Shown here one piece after another: positions 52,239-62,022 of a stretch of 64,000 bases of DNA. The stretch comes from CBDCYS01 sp965226245. Its GTDB lineage: Bacteria; Acidobacteriota; Terriglobia; Bryobacterales; UBA6623. A program made the translations under genes and the position numbers. Within the stretch, counting starts at the first letter, position 1. Each line of letters starts with the position of its first letter. Below the pieces are notes generated by a model, which had not been told where the DNA came from, did no database searches, and was given only the letters and a program-made list of their open reading frames with translations. The stretch is from positions 5,766,001-5,830,000 of the forward strand of contig CBDDCL010000015.1 of NCBI GenBank assembly GCA_965226245.1. The letters are read 5' to 3'.

Positions 52239-53471
52239 CTAAGGCACAACCGTGCCGTCGTTGAGCGTGAGACGGAAAGGCTGCTTCGTCAGCGCCGCCG
52301 CGACACCTTCAAACTTAAGCTCGCTGCCGGTGCGCAGCCCGGATCGCAGCCGGTTCTCGAGGTTGAGAACGACTTCGGTGCTGCCGCCCGCGGTGCTCGT
52401 CAACCGCACCGTTTTCGGCCGATCGGGGGGCTCCGAGCCCACCACGATGAGTCTCATCTCGGGGGTCAGCTTGCCATTGAGGTCGCTCCAAATCGCATCA
52501 CCGTTGGCTCCCTGCAGGTTCGTTTTGAGATCGATGAAAACGTAGCGCAACGGGTGCTCCTTGCGCATCTTCTGCGCATGTTCAAATTTGCGGGCCGCCG
52601 CCGACTTGATCTCCAGTCCCGCTGGCGGAAAAGCGCTGGCCTTCGCCTGAGCTTTTAGTTCGGCAAGCCCTTCTTCGGTCCCCGCGAACTTCGTATATAG
52701 CTGCGTCAAGTATTCGTCCACTTTCTGGCGTCCTTCCGGAGCCAGCGCCCCCGCACCATCGTAGGTCGCCGCGCGGGCGAACGAGAAGATCGCGAGCGAG
52801 TTTTTCTCCGGTTTGGCTTGCGCCAGCACCACCTGCGCCAGCCAGTAGGAAACCTGCGCCGACGCCGGATTCAACTTCAGCACCGCGCTGAACTCTTTTT
52901 CGGCTTCCACGTTCTGCTTACGCTGCATGGCCACCCAGCCGGTCGTCTGGTGGGCCGATGTCTGCGCCTGCTTCTTGGCGTCGTCCCACTGCTGTTGGGA
53001 GACCTGCGCGGGCTTCTTGGCCGCGGCGAACTGCTTGTCAATCCCGCCGCCGAGCAACGCCTTCGCGGCATTCACGCCATCGTCATAGGTTGCCGCATCG
53101 GTCTTGCCAAGGAAGGGAGTCAGCGAAGCGATCGTGAAGTTCGCGCCGAAGTCTCCCTCAATCTTCGTGAGGATTTCCTTGGCCGTTTCCACGGCCTTCA
53201 CCCCTTGGTTCGTCCCCTGGTAGGCCGCCATATAGAGCCTCATCCGTTCCTCGCCGTAGTCCGTGGCCGGGTACTTCTCCTTCCATTGGTCCAGCAACTG
53301 CAGCTTTGTGGCGGCGTTCGTTTCCTTGAAGGTCTTGTTGATCAGCTCGTATTCCTGCGTGTCTTTGGCCCTCTTCTCGGCCTTCTCTTGTGGAGACGGC
53401 AGTGCCGCCGCTGTCACCAGAAGCAACAATGAGCTCGCCAGTGCGGCGTGCGTAATCTTTCTCAGCATCAT
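52239..53471 (-). CDS. Secreted TPR-like protein of unknown function
   Basis: 410 residues from the ATG at 53471 (MMLRK; the frame is open further upstream). A signal peptide (ALASSLLLLVTAAAL) is followed by alpha-helical repeats from ~35 to ~270, including an Ala-rich helical hairpin VEAEKEFSAVLKLNPASAQVSYWLAQVVLA of TPR character. The C-terminal ~120 residues are beta-rich. It may be periplasmic. No partner genes. Confidence 0.75.
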   Translation of the reverse strand: MMLRKITHAALASSLLLLVTAAALPSPQEKAEKRAKDTQEYELINKTFKETNAATKLQLLDQWKEKYPATDYGEERMRLYMAAYQGTNQGVKAVETAKEILTKIEGDFGANFTIASLTPFLGKTDAATYDDGVNAAKALLGGGIDKQFAAAKKPAQVSQQQWDDAKKQAQTSAHQTTGWVAMQRKQNVEAEKEFSAVLKLNPASAQVSYWLAQVVLAQAKPEKNSLAIFSFARAATYDGAGALAPEGRQKVDEYLTQLYTKFAGTEEGLAELKAQAKASAFPPAGLEIKSAAARKFEHAQKMRKEHPLRYVFIDLKTNLQGANGDAIWSDLNGKLTPEMRLIVVGSEPPDRPKTVRLTSTAGGSTEVVLNLENRLRSGLRTGSELKFEGVAAALTKQPFRLTLNDGTVVP

Positions 53472-53723
53472 CGGAATCTCCCAAAACTGATCTTCGTTAT
53501 CGCAGTTGAATCTGATCGCTTCAGCCAGGCGGGCCGTATTCACCAAGACGGTGAATCATTCGGCGAGTATATAGCAGTGCGAAGCCATTCGCAAGGGGTT
53601 ATTCTCAGCAGTTTACCATGGTCAGGCTGCCACGGGTATGCCCAACCTCCCCCAGCGGCGGCTTGACCGTCCCCTGTTTCTCGAAGGTTTGATACAATCC
53701 TTGGTCTCTCCGGGGGCTATGCG

Positions 53724-53939
53724 TTGCCCAGCCGCGGTCTTGACCTTGGATTGATCGTCATCTATCTTATCACCGTTATCATCTCACGAGAACCGTTTTG
53801 TGATCGCCGCGGACCGCCCCGGAATCACTACCTTGGCTCCCGACGACTCACTAGACGGTTCAGATCTTTCACGTTACTTTCGACCCGTTTCATTGCGGAA
53901 GGGGGTACGCGACGATACTTTGCCCGGACGTGCCAGTGA
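53724..53939 (+). pseudogene. Remnant of a sodium:solute symporter N-terminus
   Basis: The translated frame contains LDLGLIVIYLITVI, then RRGPPRNHYLGSR, the arrangement of the first helix and YFLGSR loop of SSS-family transporters. After this the similarity fades and the frame stops. It aligns in design with the start of the intact symporter at 54086, 150 bp downstream. The rest of 53472-54085 is without gene. Confidence 0.5.
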
Positions 53940-54085
53940 TCTTGGATACGGGCGATCCGGTTGCAGCGAATCGAAGTCCAACTCTTGGGCTAGAGACCCG
54001 AAAGGCCTGCTGTTTGTCAACGCGTATTGAGCTGCTGGCGTCCATGCCGCCCACCGACCAAGCCGCAAGCCACTGAGGTGCCCGA

Positions 54086-55660
54086 TTGCACGGCGACTAT
54101 AGCTTCGGCGTCCTGGATTGGGTCGCTCTAGGCTCCTACGGTCTCGTCCTCTTGTTGAGCGGCCTCTGGTTGGGCCGCAAGAAACAACTAGATACGGAGG
54201 ACTACTTCCTGGGGGGCCGCGCGATGCCTGCTTGGGCCGTGGCCCTGTCGATCCTGGCCACTTCTCTCTCGGCAGCGACGTTTATCGGCGCGCCCGAGCA
54301 GTCTTTTCGCGGAGACTGGACCTATCTATCGATCAACATCGGCGCGATCCTGGGCGCGGTCTTTGTAGCTGGCGTGCTGGTTCCCGCTTTCTACCGCCAT
54401 CGCGTGGTGACAGTCTATGAATTGCTCGAACTGCGCTTTGGAGTCAATGCCAGAGTCGCCTCGAGCTGGACTTTCATGATTGGCCGCGTTTTCGCAAGCG
54501 GAGCGCGAATCTTCATTGCGGCTCTGCCGCTGTCGCTGATCCTGTTCGGGGATCTCGAGCCATCGCATCTGTGGCTGGCGATCGCCGCCCTCACCGTCGT
54601 GGCGGTTGTCTATACGCTGGCGGGCGGCGTCCGTAGCGTGATCTGGAGCGACGTAATCCAGACAGTCGTTTTCGTCGGCGCGGCGGTCGTGGCCGTTATG
54701 CTTCTGCTGCACCGCATCCCGTTGTCCGCGGGCGAGATCATCGCCCAGCTCGGCAGCCCCGGCGCGGGCGCTTCGTCCAAACTTACCGTGATCGATGCGG
54801 GCTGGGACCTGTCGAAGAGCGGTCTGGGATTCGACGCCTCATCCCGTTACACATTGCTTACCGCGCTGACCGGCCTGACGCTGCTCAACATCGGAGCCTA
54901 CGGCACCGATCACGACCTCGCTCAGCGCGTGCTGACTTGCCGTAGCGCTCGACAGGGCAGCCGCTCGGTGATCGCCGCGATTCTTGCCGGCATCCCGGTC
55001 ATCGCGCTGTTCCTGGCGATCGGGTCGCTGCTCTATATCTTCTACCAGCGTCCCGATTTGATGGGTGCGTCGGCGCCCGGCTATGCGGTCGACGACAGCC
55101 GCCAAATCTTCCTCTCGTTCATCCTTCACGAGATGCCGGCGGGGATGCCGGGCTTGATGATCGCGGGACTGTTCGCGGCCGGCCTGTCCAGCTTGAATTC
55201 CGCCCTCAATGCCATGGCTTCCTCGTTTGTCAACGATTGGTATCGCGTCGTCTTTCCCGGCCGGCGAGAGCGTCATTACCTCCAAGTTGGCCGCTTTGCA
55301 ATGGCCGGATGGGGCCTGGTGCTCGGCGGATTTGCAATGGCTTGCGTCCACTGGCAGCAGGCGGCTGATCAGTCGCTGATCGATTTCGCGTTGAGCGTGA
55401 TGACCTTCGCCTATTCGGGCCTGACCGCGGTTTTTTTGACGGCTGTCCTCACCACCCGCGGCAACGCAACGAGCGCGATCCTTGCTCTGGCCAGCGGGTT
55501 CGGCGCCGTCACGCTGCTCCAGCCCCAGATTTGGAGTGGATGGGCGCCGGCCGCCTGGCAGCCATTGAGGATGTCCTTCCCATGGCAACTATTGATCGCT
55601 ACCTCCATTGCCATGGCGGTGTGTTGTCTGGGGAGCAACAAGGCCCGCAAGGCAATCTGA
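54086..55660 (+). CDS. Sodium:solute symporter family protein
   Basis: 524 residues from a TTG at 54086 with GAGGTG upstream. About 13 membrane helices. SSS motifs are DYFLGGRAMPAWAVALSILATSLSAATFIGAPE (in pieces), TLAGGVRSVIWSDVIQ and FAAGLSSLNSALNAMASSFVNDWY. Likely a Na+-coupled importer of sugars, organic acids or similar; substrate unknown. Confidence 0.93.
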   Translation: MHGDYSFGVLDWVALGSYGLVLLLSGLWLGRKKQLDTEDYFLGGRAMPAWAVALSILATSLSAATFIGAPEQSFRGDWTYLSINIGAILGAVFVAGVLVPAFYRHRVVTVYELLELRFGVNARVASSWTFMIGRVFASGARIFIAALPLSLILFGDLEPSHLWLAIAALTVVAVVYTLAGGVRSVIWSDVIQTVVFVGAAVVAVMLLLHRIPLSAGEIIAQLGSPGAGASSKLTVIDAGWDLSKSGLGFDASSRYTLLTALTGLTLLNIGAYGTDHDLAQRVLTCRSARQGSRSVIAAILAGIPVIALFLAIGSLLYIFYQRPDLMGASAPGYAVDDSRQIFLSFILHEMPAGMPGLMIAGLFAAGLSSLNSALNAMASSFVNDWYRVVFPGRRERHYLQVGRFAMAGWGLVLGGFAMACVHWQQAADQSLIDFALSVMTFAYSGLTAVFLTAVLTTRGNATSAILALASGFGAVTLLQPQIWSGWAPAAWQPLRMSFPWQLLIATSIAMAVCCLGSNKARKAI

Positions 55661-55843
55661 CGGGGCAACGGCGGTGATCTTTGCGGCCGAGGCGCTGCTT
55701 CAGATCGCGGTCACCACATTACCCCTGTCACGGGCGGATATGTGATGATTAGTAGCCTTTGGCGGGCTGAATGCCCAGCCCGCCGGCCGTGGGCCCCGAC
55801 GCCTTTGAATTCTTGCCGGCTTGGATTCGAGGAAATTCATTCA

Positions 55844-57247
55844 GTGCCAGCACCTTCGGAAAACTCCCCAAGACAACTCCTTCGCAGCCTGGGCAGTTGG
55901 GAAGCCGCCTCGATCGTCGTGGGGACCATCATCGGGAGCGGCATCTTTCTGGTTCCATCCACCATGGCCGCCGAGGTCGGCTCGGCCCCCATGGTGTTGC
56001 TGGTGTTCACCGTCGGAGGACTGCTTTCCCTTGGCGGGGCCCTGACCTACGCGGAACTGGGCGCCGCCATGCCCCATGCCGGTGGGGAATACGTCTACCT
56101 GCGGGAGGCCTACGGGCCGCTGTGGAGCTTCCTTTACGGCTGGACACAGTTCTGGGTAGCGAAAAGCGGCAGCATCGCTGCCCTTGCCACGGCCTTTTTT
56201 CTTTACTTCGCAAACTTCTGGCCTGGCCTCGAGGCCACTTTCTTCATCGTCCCTCTTCCGTTCGGTGAAGGCGGAGCGCCGCTAGAGGTGCATTACGGTC
56301 AAATCCTCGCGATGGGCCTGATCTTTGGCCTGGCTTGGCTGAATTATTTCGGCGTCAAGCTGGGCGCGAGGGTTCAAACCGCCGTCACTGCTCTAAAGAT
56401 TGTGCTGATCCTGGCAATTGTTGGCCTGGCGGCGATACTCGGCGGCGGCAAGGCTGCCAATCTTGTCTCGACCGTAGCGCACACCGGCGGATTGTCGGGC
56501 TTCTTTGCGGCGCTCGTAGCAGCTCTGTGGGCGTACGACGGCTGGAATAACGTGTCAATGGTCTCCGGCGAGGTGCGCGATCCGCACCGGAATATTCCTA
56601 GGGCGCTGATTTTAGGCGTGATCGCGGTCATGCTGATCTACCTGGTCACCAACGTCGCCTACTTTTACGTTTTGCCCGCCGCCGCGGTTGCTTCCAGCGA
56701 ACGGGTGGCCAGCGAGGCGGCCTCGCGATTTCTCGGTGAGGGAGGCCGAGACGCCGTGGCATTCGCGGCAATGATCTCGATTTTCGCCGCACTCAACGGA
56801 TCGATTCTTTCCGGCGCGCGCGTGCCCTACGCCATGGCCCGGGACAAGTTCTTTTTTAAGGCCTTGGGCCGCGTCCACGAGCGCTACGTGACGCCGCACG
56901 TCGCCATCTTGACCCAAAGCAGTTGGGCGGCCCTGCTGGTGCTCTCCGGGCGCTACGAACAACTATTCACGTACGTCATTTTCGCAAGCTGGATTCTTTA
57001 CGGCATGACGGCCGCGTCCGTTTTCGTGCTGCGCTCGAAACGCCCTGAAATGAAACGGCCGTATCGAACCCTGGGCTATCCAATCGTTCCGGCGTTGTTC
57101 GTTTTCATGGCAGGATCTTTGGTCGTGATGACACTATTCAAATCCCCCCGCGAATCTCTCACGGGCCTGCTGCTGGTTGCGCTCGGGTTTCCGTTTTACA
57201 AATTTTGGAAAAAGCGCGCCACCCTCTTTTCTTCCAGCTCGTTTTGA
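55844..57247 (+). CDS. APC-family amino acid permease
   Basis: 467 residues from the GTG at 55844 (GAGGAAA upstream); the frame is open to 55742 but those residues are not family-like. Twelve membrane helices. Consensus helix 1 motif SIVVGTIIGSGIFLVPS, AYDGWNNVSMVSGEVRDPHRNIPRALI (in pieces) and RVPYAMARDKFFF are typical of the LAT-type subgroup. It imports or exchanges amino acids. Confidence 0.92.
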   Translation: MPAPSENSPRQLLRSLGSWEAASIVVGTIIGSGIFLVPSTMAAEVGSAPMVLLVFTVGGLLSLGGALTYAELGAAMPHAGGEYVYLREAYGPLWSFLYGWTQFWVAKSGSIAALATAFFLYFANFWPGLEATFFIVPLPFGEGGAPLEVHYGQILAMGLIFGLAWLNYFGVKLGARVQTAVTALKIVLILAIVGLAAILGGGKAANLVSTVAHTGGLSGFFAALVAALWAYDGWNNVSMVSGEVRDPHRNIPRALILGVIAVMLIYLVTNVAYFYVLPAAAVASSERVASEAASRFLGEGGRDAVAFAAMISIFAALNGSILSGARVPYAMARDKFFFKALGRVHERYVTPHVAILTQSSWAALLVLSGRYEQLFTYVIFASWILYGMTAASVFVLRSKRPEMKRPYRTLGYPIVPALFVFMAGSLVVMTLFKSPRESLTGLLLVALGFPFYKFWKKRATLFSSSSF

Positions 57248-57422
57248 GGCATAATAGTAAGCATGAATTGGGTGAATGCCGTGAATCCGGGCAGTTGTTG
57301 GCACGGCTTCGTTTTTATCCAGTTCCGATCCCCAAGCCGCGCTTCCGTCCCGAGCTCAGGACGCCGCGAGGCCCTCGAAACAACAAAATGGCGAATCTTG
57401 TTCTGAATCCAGAACAAATTTG

Positions 57423-57451
57423 TTGACTTCGGGCCCTCAATTTGCTATAAA
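57423..57451 (+). promoter_or_regulatory. Promoter of the small RGRPP protein
   Basis: TTGACT (57423-57428), 17-nt spacer, TATAAA (57446-57451). It lies 150 bp upstream of the start at 57599; the leader between them is long and has no other gene. Confidence 0.55.
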
Positions 57452-57598
57452 ACTGTTCATGGGCATGTTTTGTTGCGGTCTGTCGTTCTGTTTTCAGAAC
57501 GGATCCGGCCAGAGGAAGCATTTCCCTCGAATGGCTGGAGGTTTGGTTAAATACCGGAAATCCGCCATGATCTTGATTCGGAAAGGGAGACCGATACC

Positions 57599-57796
57599 AT
57601 GGATGTAAACAAGATTTTAGTAGAACTACGCCAGGAAAGAGAACAGATTGAAGACGCCATCGTCTCGCTCGAGCGGCTGGCGCGTGGCCGCGGAAAACGC
57701 CGAGGCCGCCCACCTTCATGGATGAAGCAGGCTGGTGAAAGAAAGCGCGGCCGGCCTCCAGGAAGTGGCGCCAAGGCTCAGGCGATAGCAGCCTAG
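57599..57796 (+). CDS. Small AT-hook-like basic protein
   Basis: 65 residues from the ATG at 57599 with GGGAGA upstream. An N-terminal coiled-coil-like helix (KILVELRQEREQIEDAIVSLERLA) is followed by two GRPP motifs (RRGRPPSW and KRGRPPGSG), which resemble AT-hooks that lie in the minor groove. Possibly a nucleoid-associated protein; not shown. Confidence 0.7.
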   Translation: MDVNKILVELRQEREQIEDAIVSLERLARGRGKRRGRPPSWMKQAGERKRGRPPGSGAKAQAIAA

Positions 57797-57992
57797 TCGG
57801 CGATCAGCTCGAGGGAAATCGCCTGAAGACTGACACGGCCGAGATGCCGTAACCGCGCCGGAGTCACGGGCCGCGAACCTAGGGGGGGTCTCAAGGGGGA
57901 GCTGTAGCCAAGCGGCCCAACAACATTCTCGACAGCTTGTGATTCGGATGCCGCAGGTGCGGGATCTTGTTCGTTCCCGCTGCGGATCGGAA

Positions 57993-60344
57993 TCAGTAGA
58001 GCAGATAGCGGGTCCGAATCCGCAAGAAAGAGAGCTGTTGCGCTTGCCACATTGACCAAATGGACGACGCTGCTCGTCCTTGCGAGAGGGCCTGGATTGT
58101 CGCCTCGTGCCCAATCAGCCTCGCCGTCAGCTCCATTTTCATGCGCCCAGGGTAGGACTTCAGGAGTTGCGCCGCGATTTCCAGTCCAATCCGGGTCGAT
58201 CGAACAGAGTCTCGATCCAGCACGGTGATCTGAACCCCCTCGATGGGCGTGCCCGCGAAGCGAGATGATTTCGGCGTTCGGCGCACGGGATAGAAGCTGA
58301 CACCCCGCAGCCCGCCGCCATTGAGATCATCAGCCAGCGCAGCACCGTCGATCCAGTCCGCTCCGACGAATAGAAACGGTGTATCGGTTCCTCGGCCGAC
58401 CGAGTAATTGGGTAGCCCCTCGAGCAAAGCGATCCCGGGATACAGCAGTGCCTGTTCGACACCCCGAATGTTGGGGGACGGGTCCACCCAGGGAAGCCCC
58501 ATCTCGTCAAACCAAAGGCCGCGGCCCCAGCCTTCCATCCGGACGACTTGCAACTCAGCGCTGATCTTCCGCTCTTTGTTGAACATCCCCGCCAGTTCGC
58601 CGACTGTCATTCCATGCCGAACCGGCATGGGGAAGTAGCCCACGAACGATCGGTAGGCCTCATCGAGCATGGGACCTTCGACCACGATCCCGGTGATGGG
58701 GTTGGGGCGATCCAAAACATAGAACGGAATCCCCAGTTTCGCCGCCTCTTCCATGGCATAGGCCATCGTTGTGGCATAGGTGTAGAAGCGAGCCCCTACG
58801 TCTTGAATGTCGTAGACCAGCACGTCAACGCCGCTCAGCATCGCCGCGGTCGGGCGGCGGCGGTCTCCTTGATATAAGCTGTGGATGATAACGCCGGTTT
58901 TCTCGTCCTTCCCGTCTGCGACACCCTGGTGATCCTCGCGGCCGGAGATGCCGTGTTCAGGGCTGAAAATTGCCGCCAGGGTAACCCCGGGCGCCTCGAA
59001 GAACAAGTCGATGTTCCGGCGGCGGCGGCGATCGATACCGGTGTGATTGGTAATCAGACCAACCCGTTTCCCCGAAAACCGCGTGAATTTCTCGCGCACC
59101 AAGACATCGAGACCGCTGAGCACGGCTGCCGGGCGGACGCCGGAAGGTCGGGGCACCGTCCCCGGAAAACGGCTGTGTTGCCAGCTCGTCCGCCGGGCTT
59201 GCTCCACGTTAACGCCGGAAATCGAAGCGGCAACAACACTAGCTACCTTGCCGCGCAAATCCACAACGGAAGTTCTGACCGCTGGGTGAACACGATTCGT
59301 CATCAGAATGACGTAGGTCCGCGTGGCGGGGTCAATCCAGATCGATGTGCCGGTGTAGCCGGTGTGGCCGTAGGAGCCCAGCGGAAACAGATCGCCCCGC
59401 GTGGAGGAGTACGGCGAATCAATGTCCCAGCCCAAGCCGCGCAGCGCGTGGTGGTTCGCTGGAGACTGGGGCGTTGTCATCTTCACCACAGCCAACGGAC
59501 CCAAGATGCGCACTTTACCCAGTTGTCCTCCATTCAGCATCATTTGAACGAAGCGGCTCAAATCGTCCGCCGTCGAGAACATGCCGGCGTGACCCGCCAC
59601 TCCACCCATGAACCGCGTCGTAGGATCATGCACGACACCGTGCAGCAAGGTTCCGTCCGGCAGCCTCTCGGTGGGAGCGATTCTGGACCGCAGCTCCGTT
59701 GGCGGACGGAAGTGGGTTTCGGTCATTCCCAGCGGACCGAATATCCTTTCCGTGGCGAATTCGTCAATCCTTTGTCCGGTCGTCTTTCGAACCACCTCGG
59801 CAAGCAGAAGATAGTTAATGTCGCTGTAGATAAACTGTGACCCCGGAAGGGCGACGGGGACTTCCTCGTAGGCCTTGTCTATACCGGTTTCGTAGCCGCT
59901 CCAGGCAGGCTCCAGATCCAGGTCGGGCCGCAAACCCGAAAAATGCGTCAGCAGTTCAAGCAGCGTGATCGGCGATTCACCCCCCGAAAAATTCGGCAGG
60001 TGTCTTGTCACCGGGTCGGCGAGACGAATCTTTCCTTCTTCGACCAGCATCATGACCGCGGGCGCGGTAACAACCACTTTGGTCAGCGAAGCGCAGTCGA
60101 AGATCGTGTCGAGCTGCATCGGCTGTCGGGCTGGCTCGATGCTTCTCAGCCCGTAGGCCTTGCGGTGGAGAATCTCGCCGCCGCGGCCGACAAGAACAAC
60201 CGCGCCGGGCATCGTTCCGTCGTCAATGGCTTCCTGAACGACAGCGTCGAGCCGCCCGGACAACTGCCGACTCGGAGCGGCTTGCAGGTCCGCGCCTCCA
60301 AAGATGCCGAACAAAAGGGCGAAGGTGATTCTCGGCCAGGGCAT
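57993..60344 (-). CDS. Beta-lactamase-like serine hydrolase fused to DUF1343/NamZ muramidase
   Basis: 783 residues from the ATG at 60344, which opens a signal peptide (FALLFGIFGGADLQAAP). Residues ~20-390 are a class C beta-lactamase/esterase-like domain: SxxK in CASLTKVV, a Tyr-Ser-Asp region FIYSDINYLLL, and GHTGYTG. Residues ~400-783 are the DUF1343 family (exo-beta-N-acetylmuramidase NamZ): VGLITNHTGID, IFSPEHGI, VYDIQDVGARFYTY, LDRPNP. In cell-wall recycling clusters these are usually two neighbouring genes; here they are one exported protein acting on peptidoglycan fragments. Fused versions are known in a few phyla. Confidence 0.9.
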   Translation of the reverse strand: MPWPRITFALLFGIFGGADLQAAPSRQLSGRLDAVVQEAIDDGTMPGAVVLVGRGGEILHRKAYGLRSIEPARQPMQLDTIFDCASLTKVVVTAPAVMMLVEEGKIRLADPVTRHLPNFSGGESPITLLELLTHFSGLRPDLDLEPAWSGYETGIDKAYEEVPVALPGSQFIYSDINYLLLAEVVRKTTGQRIDEFATERIFGPLGMTETHFRPPTELRSRIAPTERLPDGTLLHGVVHDPTTRFMGGVAGHAGMFSTADDLSRFVQMMLNGGQLGKVRILGPLAVVKMTTPQSPANHHALRGLGWDIDSPYSSTRGDLFPLGSYGHTGYTGTSIWIDPATRTYVILMTNRVHPAVRTSVVDLRGKVASVVAASISGVNVEQARRTSWQHSRFPGTVPRPSGVRPAAVLSGLDVLVREKFTRFSGKRVGLITNHTGIDRRRRRNIDLFFEAPGVTLAAIFSPEHGISGREDHQGVADGKDEKTGVIIHSLYQGDRRRPTAAMLSGVDVLVYDIQDVGARFYTYATTMAYAMEEAAKLGIPFYVLDRPNPITGIVVEGPMLDEAYRSFVGYFPMPVRHGMTVGELAGMFNKERKISAELQVVRMEGWGRGLWFDEMGLPWVDPSPNIRGVEQALLYPGIALLEGLPNYSVGRGTDTPFLFVGADWIDGAALADDLNGGGLRGVSFYPVRRTPKSSRFAGTPIEGVQITVLDRDSVRSTRIGLEIAAQLLKSYPGRMKMELTARLIGHEATIQALSQGRAASSIWSMWQAQQLSFLRIRTRYLLY

Positions 60345-60575
60345 GGTCGCTTCGGTTGTCAGATAACGCAGGTTCACGCTGGTTCTAATGACGGGTCAGC
60401 CTCCCCAATCAGGGGTTCGTTCAGGGGCTCGTTGCCTGAGACGGCCCTGAAATCCAGTTCTGTTCGTATAACGCCGGGACAGGTGATCTTGCTCATTATC
60501 GCCGAACGCAGTGTATGGCACGGCGATCAACCACTCACATTAGACCAGCCGCCCGAAACTCAACTACAATCGGGC

Positions 60576-61850
60576 ATGCGTTTGCTCCCAATCCTTTCGC
60601 TCTTCGCTCTGGCCTTTCCGCTCCCGGCAGCCGTGCTGCATTGCGGCAAGCTCATCGACGTCGAAAAACTCAGCGTCGCCGGGCAGGTCTCGATCGTTGT
60701 GGAAGGCGGCAAGATCCTTCGTGTCGCCGAGGGCTACATCGCGGCCGAAGCCGGGGAAGAGACAATCGACCTGAAGTCCCACACCTGCATGCCGGGACTC
60801 ATGGATATGCATGTCCACCTGGCGACCGAGAGCAACCCCAAGGCCTACGAGGAGCGCTTTCGGCTTAATCCCACCGATTACGCGTTTCGATCGGTCGTCT
60901 ATGCACGGCGAACCTTGATGACTGGGTTCACAACCGTGCGGGACCTGGGCACTCGGGGCGGCGTCTCCATCTCGCTGAAGCGGGCGATCGGCCAGGGACT
61001 CGTTGATGGGCCTCATATCTTCAACGCCGGTCAGTCGCTGGCCACGACGGGCGGTCATGCCGACCGGACCAATGGCGTCCGCATGGACATGATGGGTGAT
61101 CCGGGGCCGAAGGAAGGTGTGGTCAATAGCGTCGAAGACGCCAAGAAAGCCGTGCGCCAGCGCTACAAAGAAGGCTCCGACTTGATCAAGATCACGGCGA
61201 CCGGAGGCGTACTGAGCGTGGCCAAAAGCGGGCAGAATCCGCAGTTCACCGAGGAAGAAATTCGCGCCGTCGTCGAAACAGCGAAGGACTACGATTTTCA
61301 TGTGGCCGCGCACGCCCACGGCGCCGAGGGCATCAAGCGGGCCATCCGCGCCGGAATCCACTCGATCGAGCACGGCACGCTAATGGACGACGAAGCCATC
61401 GCCCTCTTCAAAAAGCACGGGACGTGGTGGGTGCCAACCATCTCGGCCGGGAAATTCGTGGCCGAGAAGGCGGAGGTTCCGGGCTACTACCCTGAAATCA
61501 TCCGGCCCAAAGCTCTCTTCATTGGCTCGAAGATCCAGGAGACGTTCCGCCGGGCGTACAAGGAAGGCGTGAAGATCGCCTTCGGCACGGATTGCGGGGT
61601 ATGCCCCCACGGCAGCAACGCCACGGAATTCGTCTATATGAAAGAAGCCGGCATGCCTGCACTCGAGACGGTCCGCTCCGCCACGCTCTCGGCCGCCCAA
61701 TTACTTGGAATCGAGGAATCGGCCGGAACCATCGAGGCGGGCAAGGCGGCCGATATCGTGGCAACGCCAAAGGACCCCCGAGACGATATTGAGACGATGC
61801 TGCATGTATCGTTCGTCATGAAGAGCGGCCATATCTACAAGCGTCCATGA
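60576..61850 (+). CDS. Secreted amidohydrolase-family metalloenzyme
   Basis: 424 residues from the ATG at 60576; the open frame upstream to 59943 is antisense shadow of the neighbouring gene. It has a short signal peptide (ILSLFALAFPLPAA) and an amidohydrolase barrel: MPGLMDMHVHLATE with HxH metal ligands, ITATGGVLS-K region, VAAHAHGAEGIKRA, SIEHGTLMDD and FGTDCGVCPHG. It resembles Xaa-Pro dipeptidase-like and imidazolonepropionase-like members. Substrate unknown. Confidence 0.9.
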   Translation: MRLLPILSLFALAFPLPAAVLHCGKLIDVEKLSVAGQVSIVVEGGKILRVAEGYIAAEAGEETIDLKSHTCMPGLMDMHVHLATESNPKAYEERFRLNPTDYAFRSVVYARRTLMTGFTTVRDLGTRGGVSISLKRAIGQGLVDGPHIFNAGQSLATTGGHADRTNGVRMDMMGDPGPKEGVVNSVEDAKKAVRQRYKEGSDLIKITATGGVLSVAKSGQNPQFTEEEIRAVVETAKDYDFHVAAHAHGAEGIKRAIRAGIHSIEHGTLMDDEAIALFKKHGTWWVPTISAGKFVAEKAEVPGYYPEIIRPKALFIGSKIQETFRRAYKEGVKIAFGTDCGVCPHGSNATEFVYMKEAGMPALETVRSATLSAAQLLGIEESAGTIEAGKAADIVATPKDPRDDIETMLHVSFVMKSGHIYKRP

Positions 61851-61909
61851 GAACGAAACGCCCTTTGGATTCCGGAGAACCCGCGGGTCGAGAGACGGGG
61901 CCGGGCAAT

Positions 61910-61952
61910 GTGGCGCAAGCTCTCAGCTTGCCGCGCCGGCACTCGTGTCGAC
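61910..61952. repeat. REP-like palindrome (copy 3)
   Basis: GTGGCGCAAGCTCTCAGCTT begins a hairpin GGCGCAAGCT/AGCTTGCC followed by GCCGGCACTCGTGTCG. Same family as 37968 and 39777. Confidence 0.6.
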
Positions 61953-62022
61953 GCTTGTTCAGCTCACTTTCTCCCAATCGCGATCGCGATCTCTTCGCCT
62001 GAAATCAAACCAACAACAAATC

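Noticed and set aside
59943..60575. N-terminal extension of the amidohydrolase frame
   Set aside because: It overlaps the divergent beta-lactamase/NamZ gene in antisense; the signal peptide starts at 60576.
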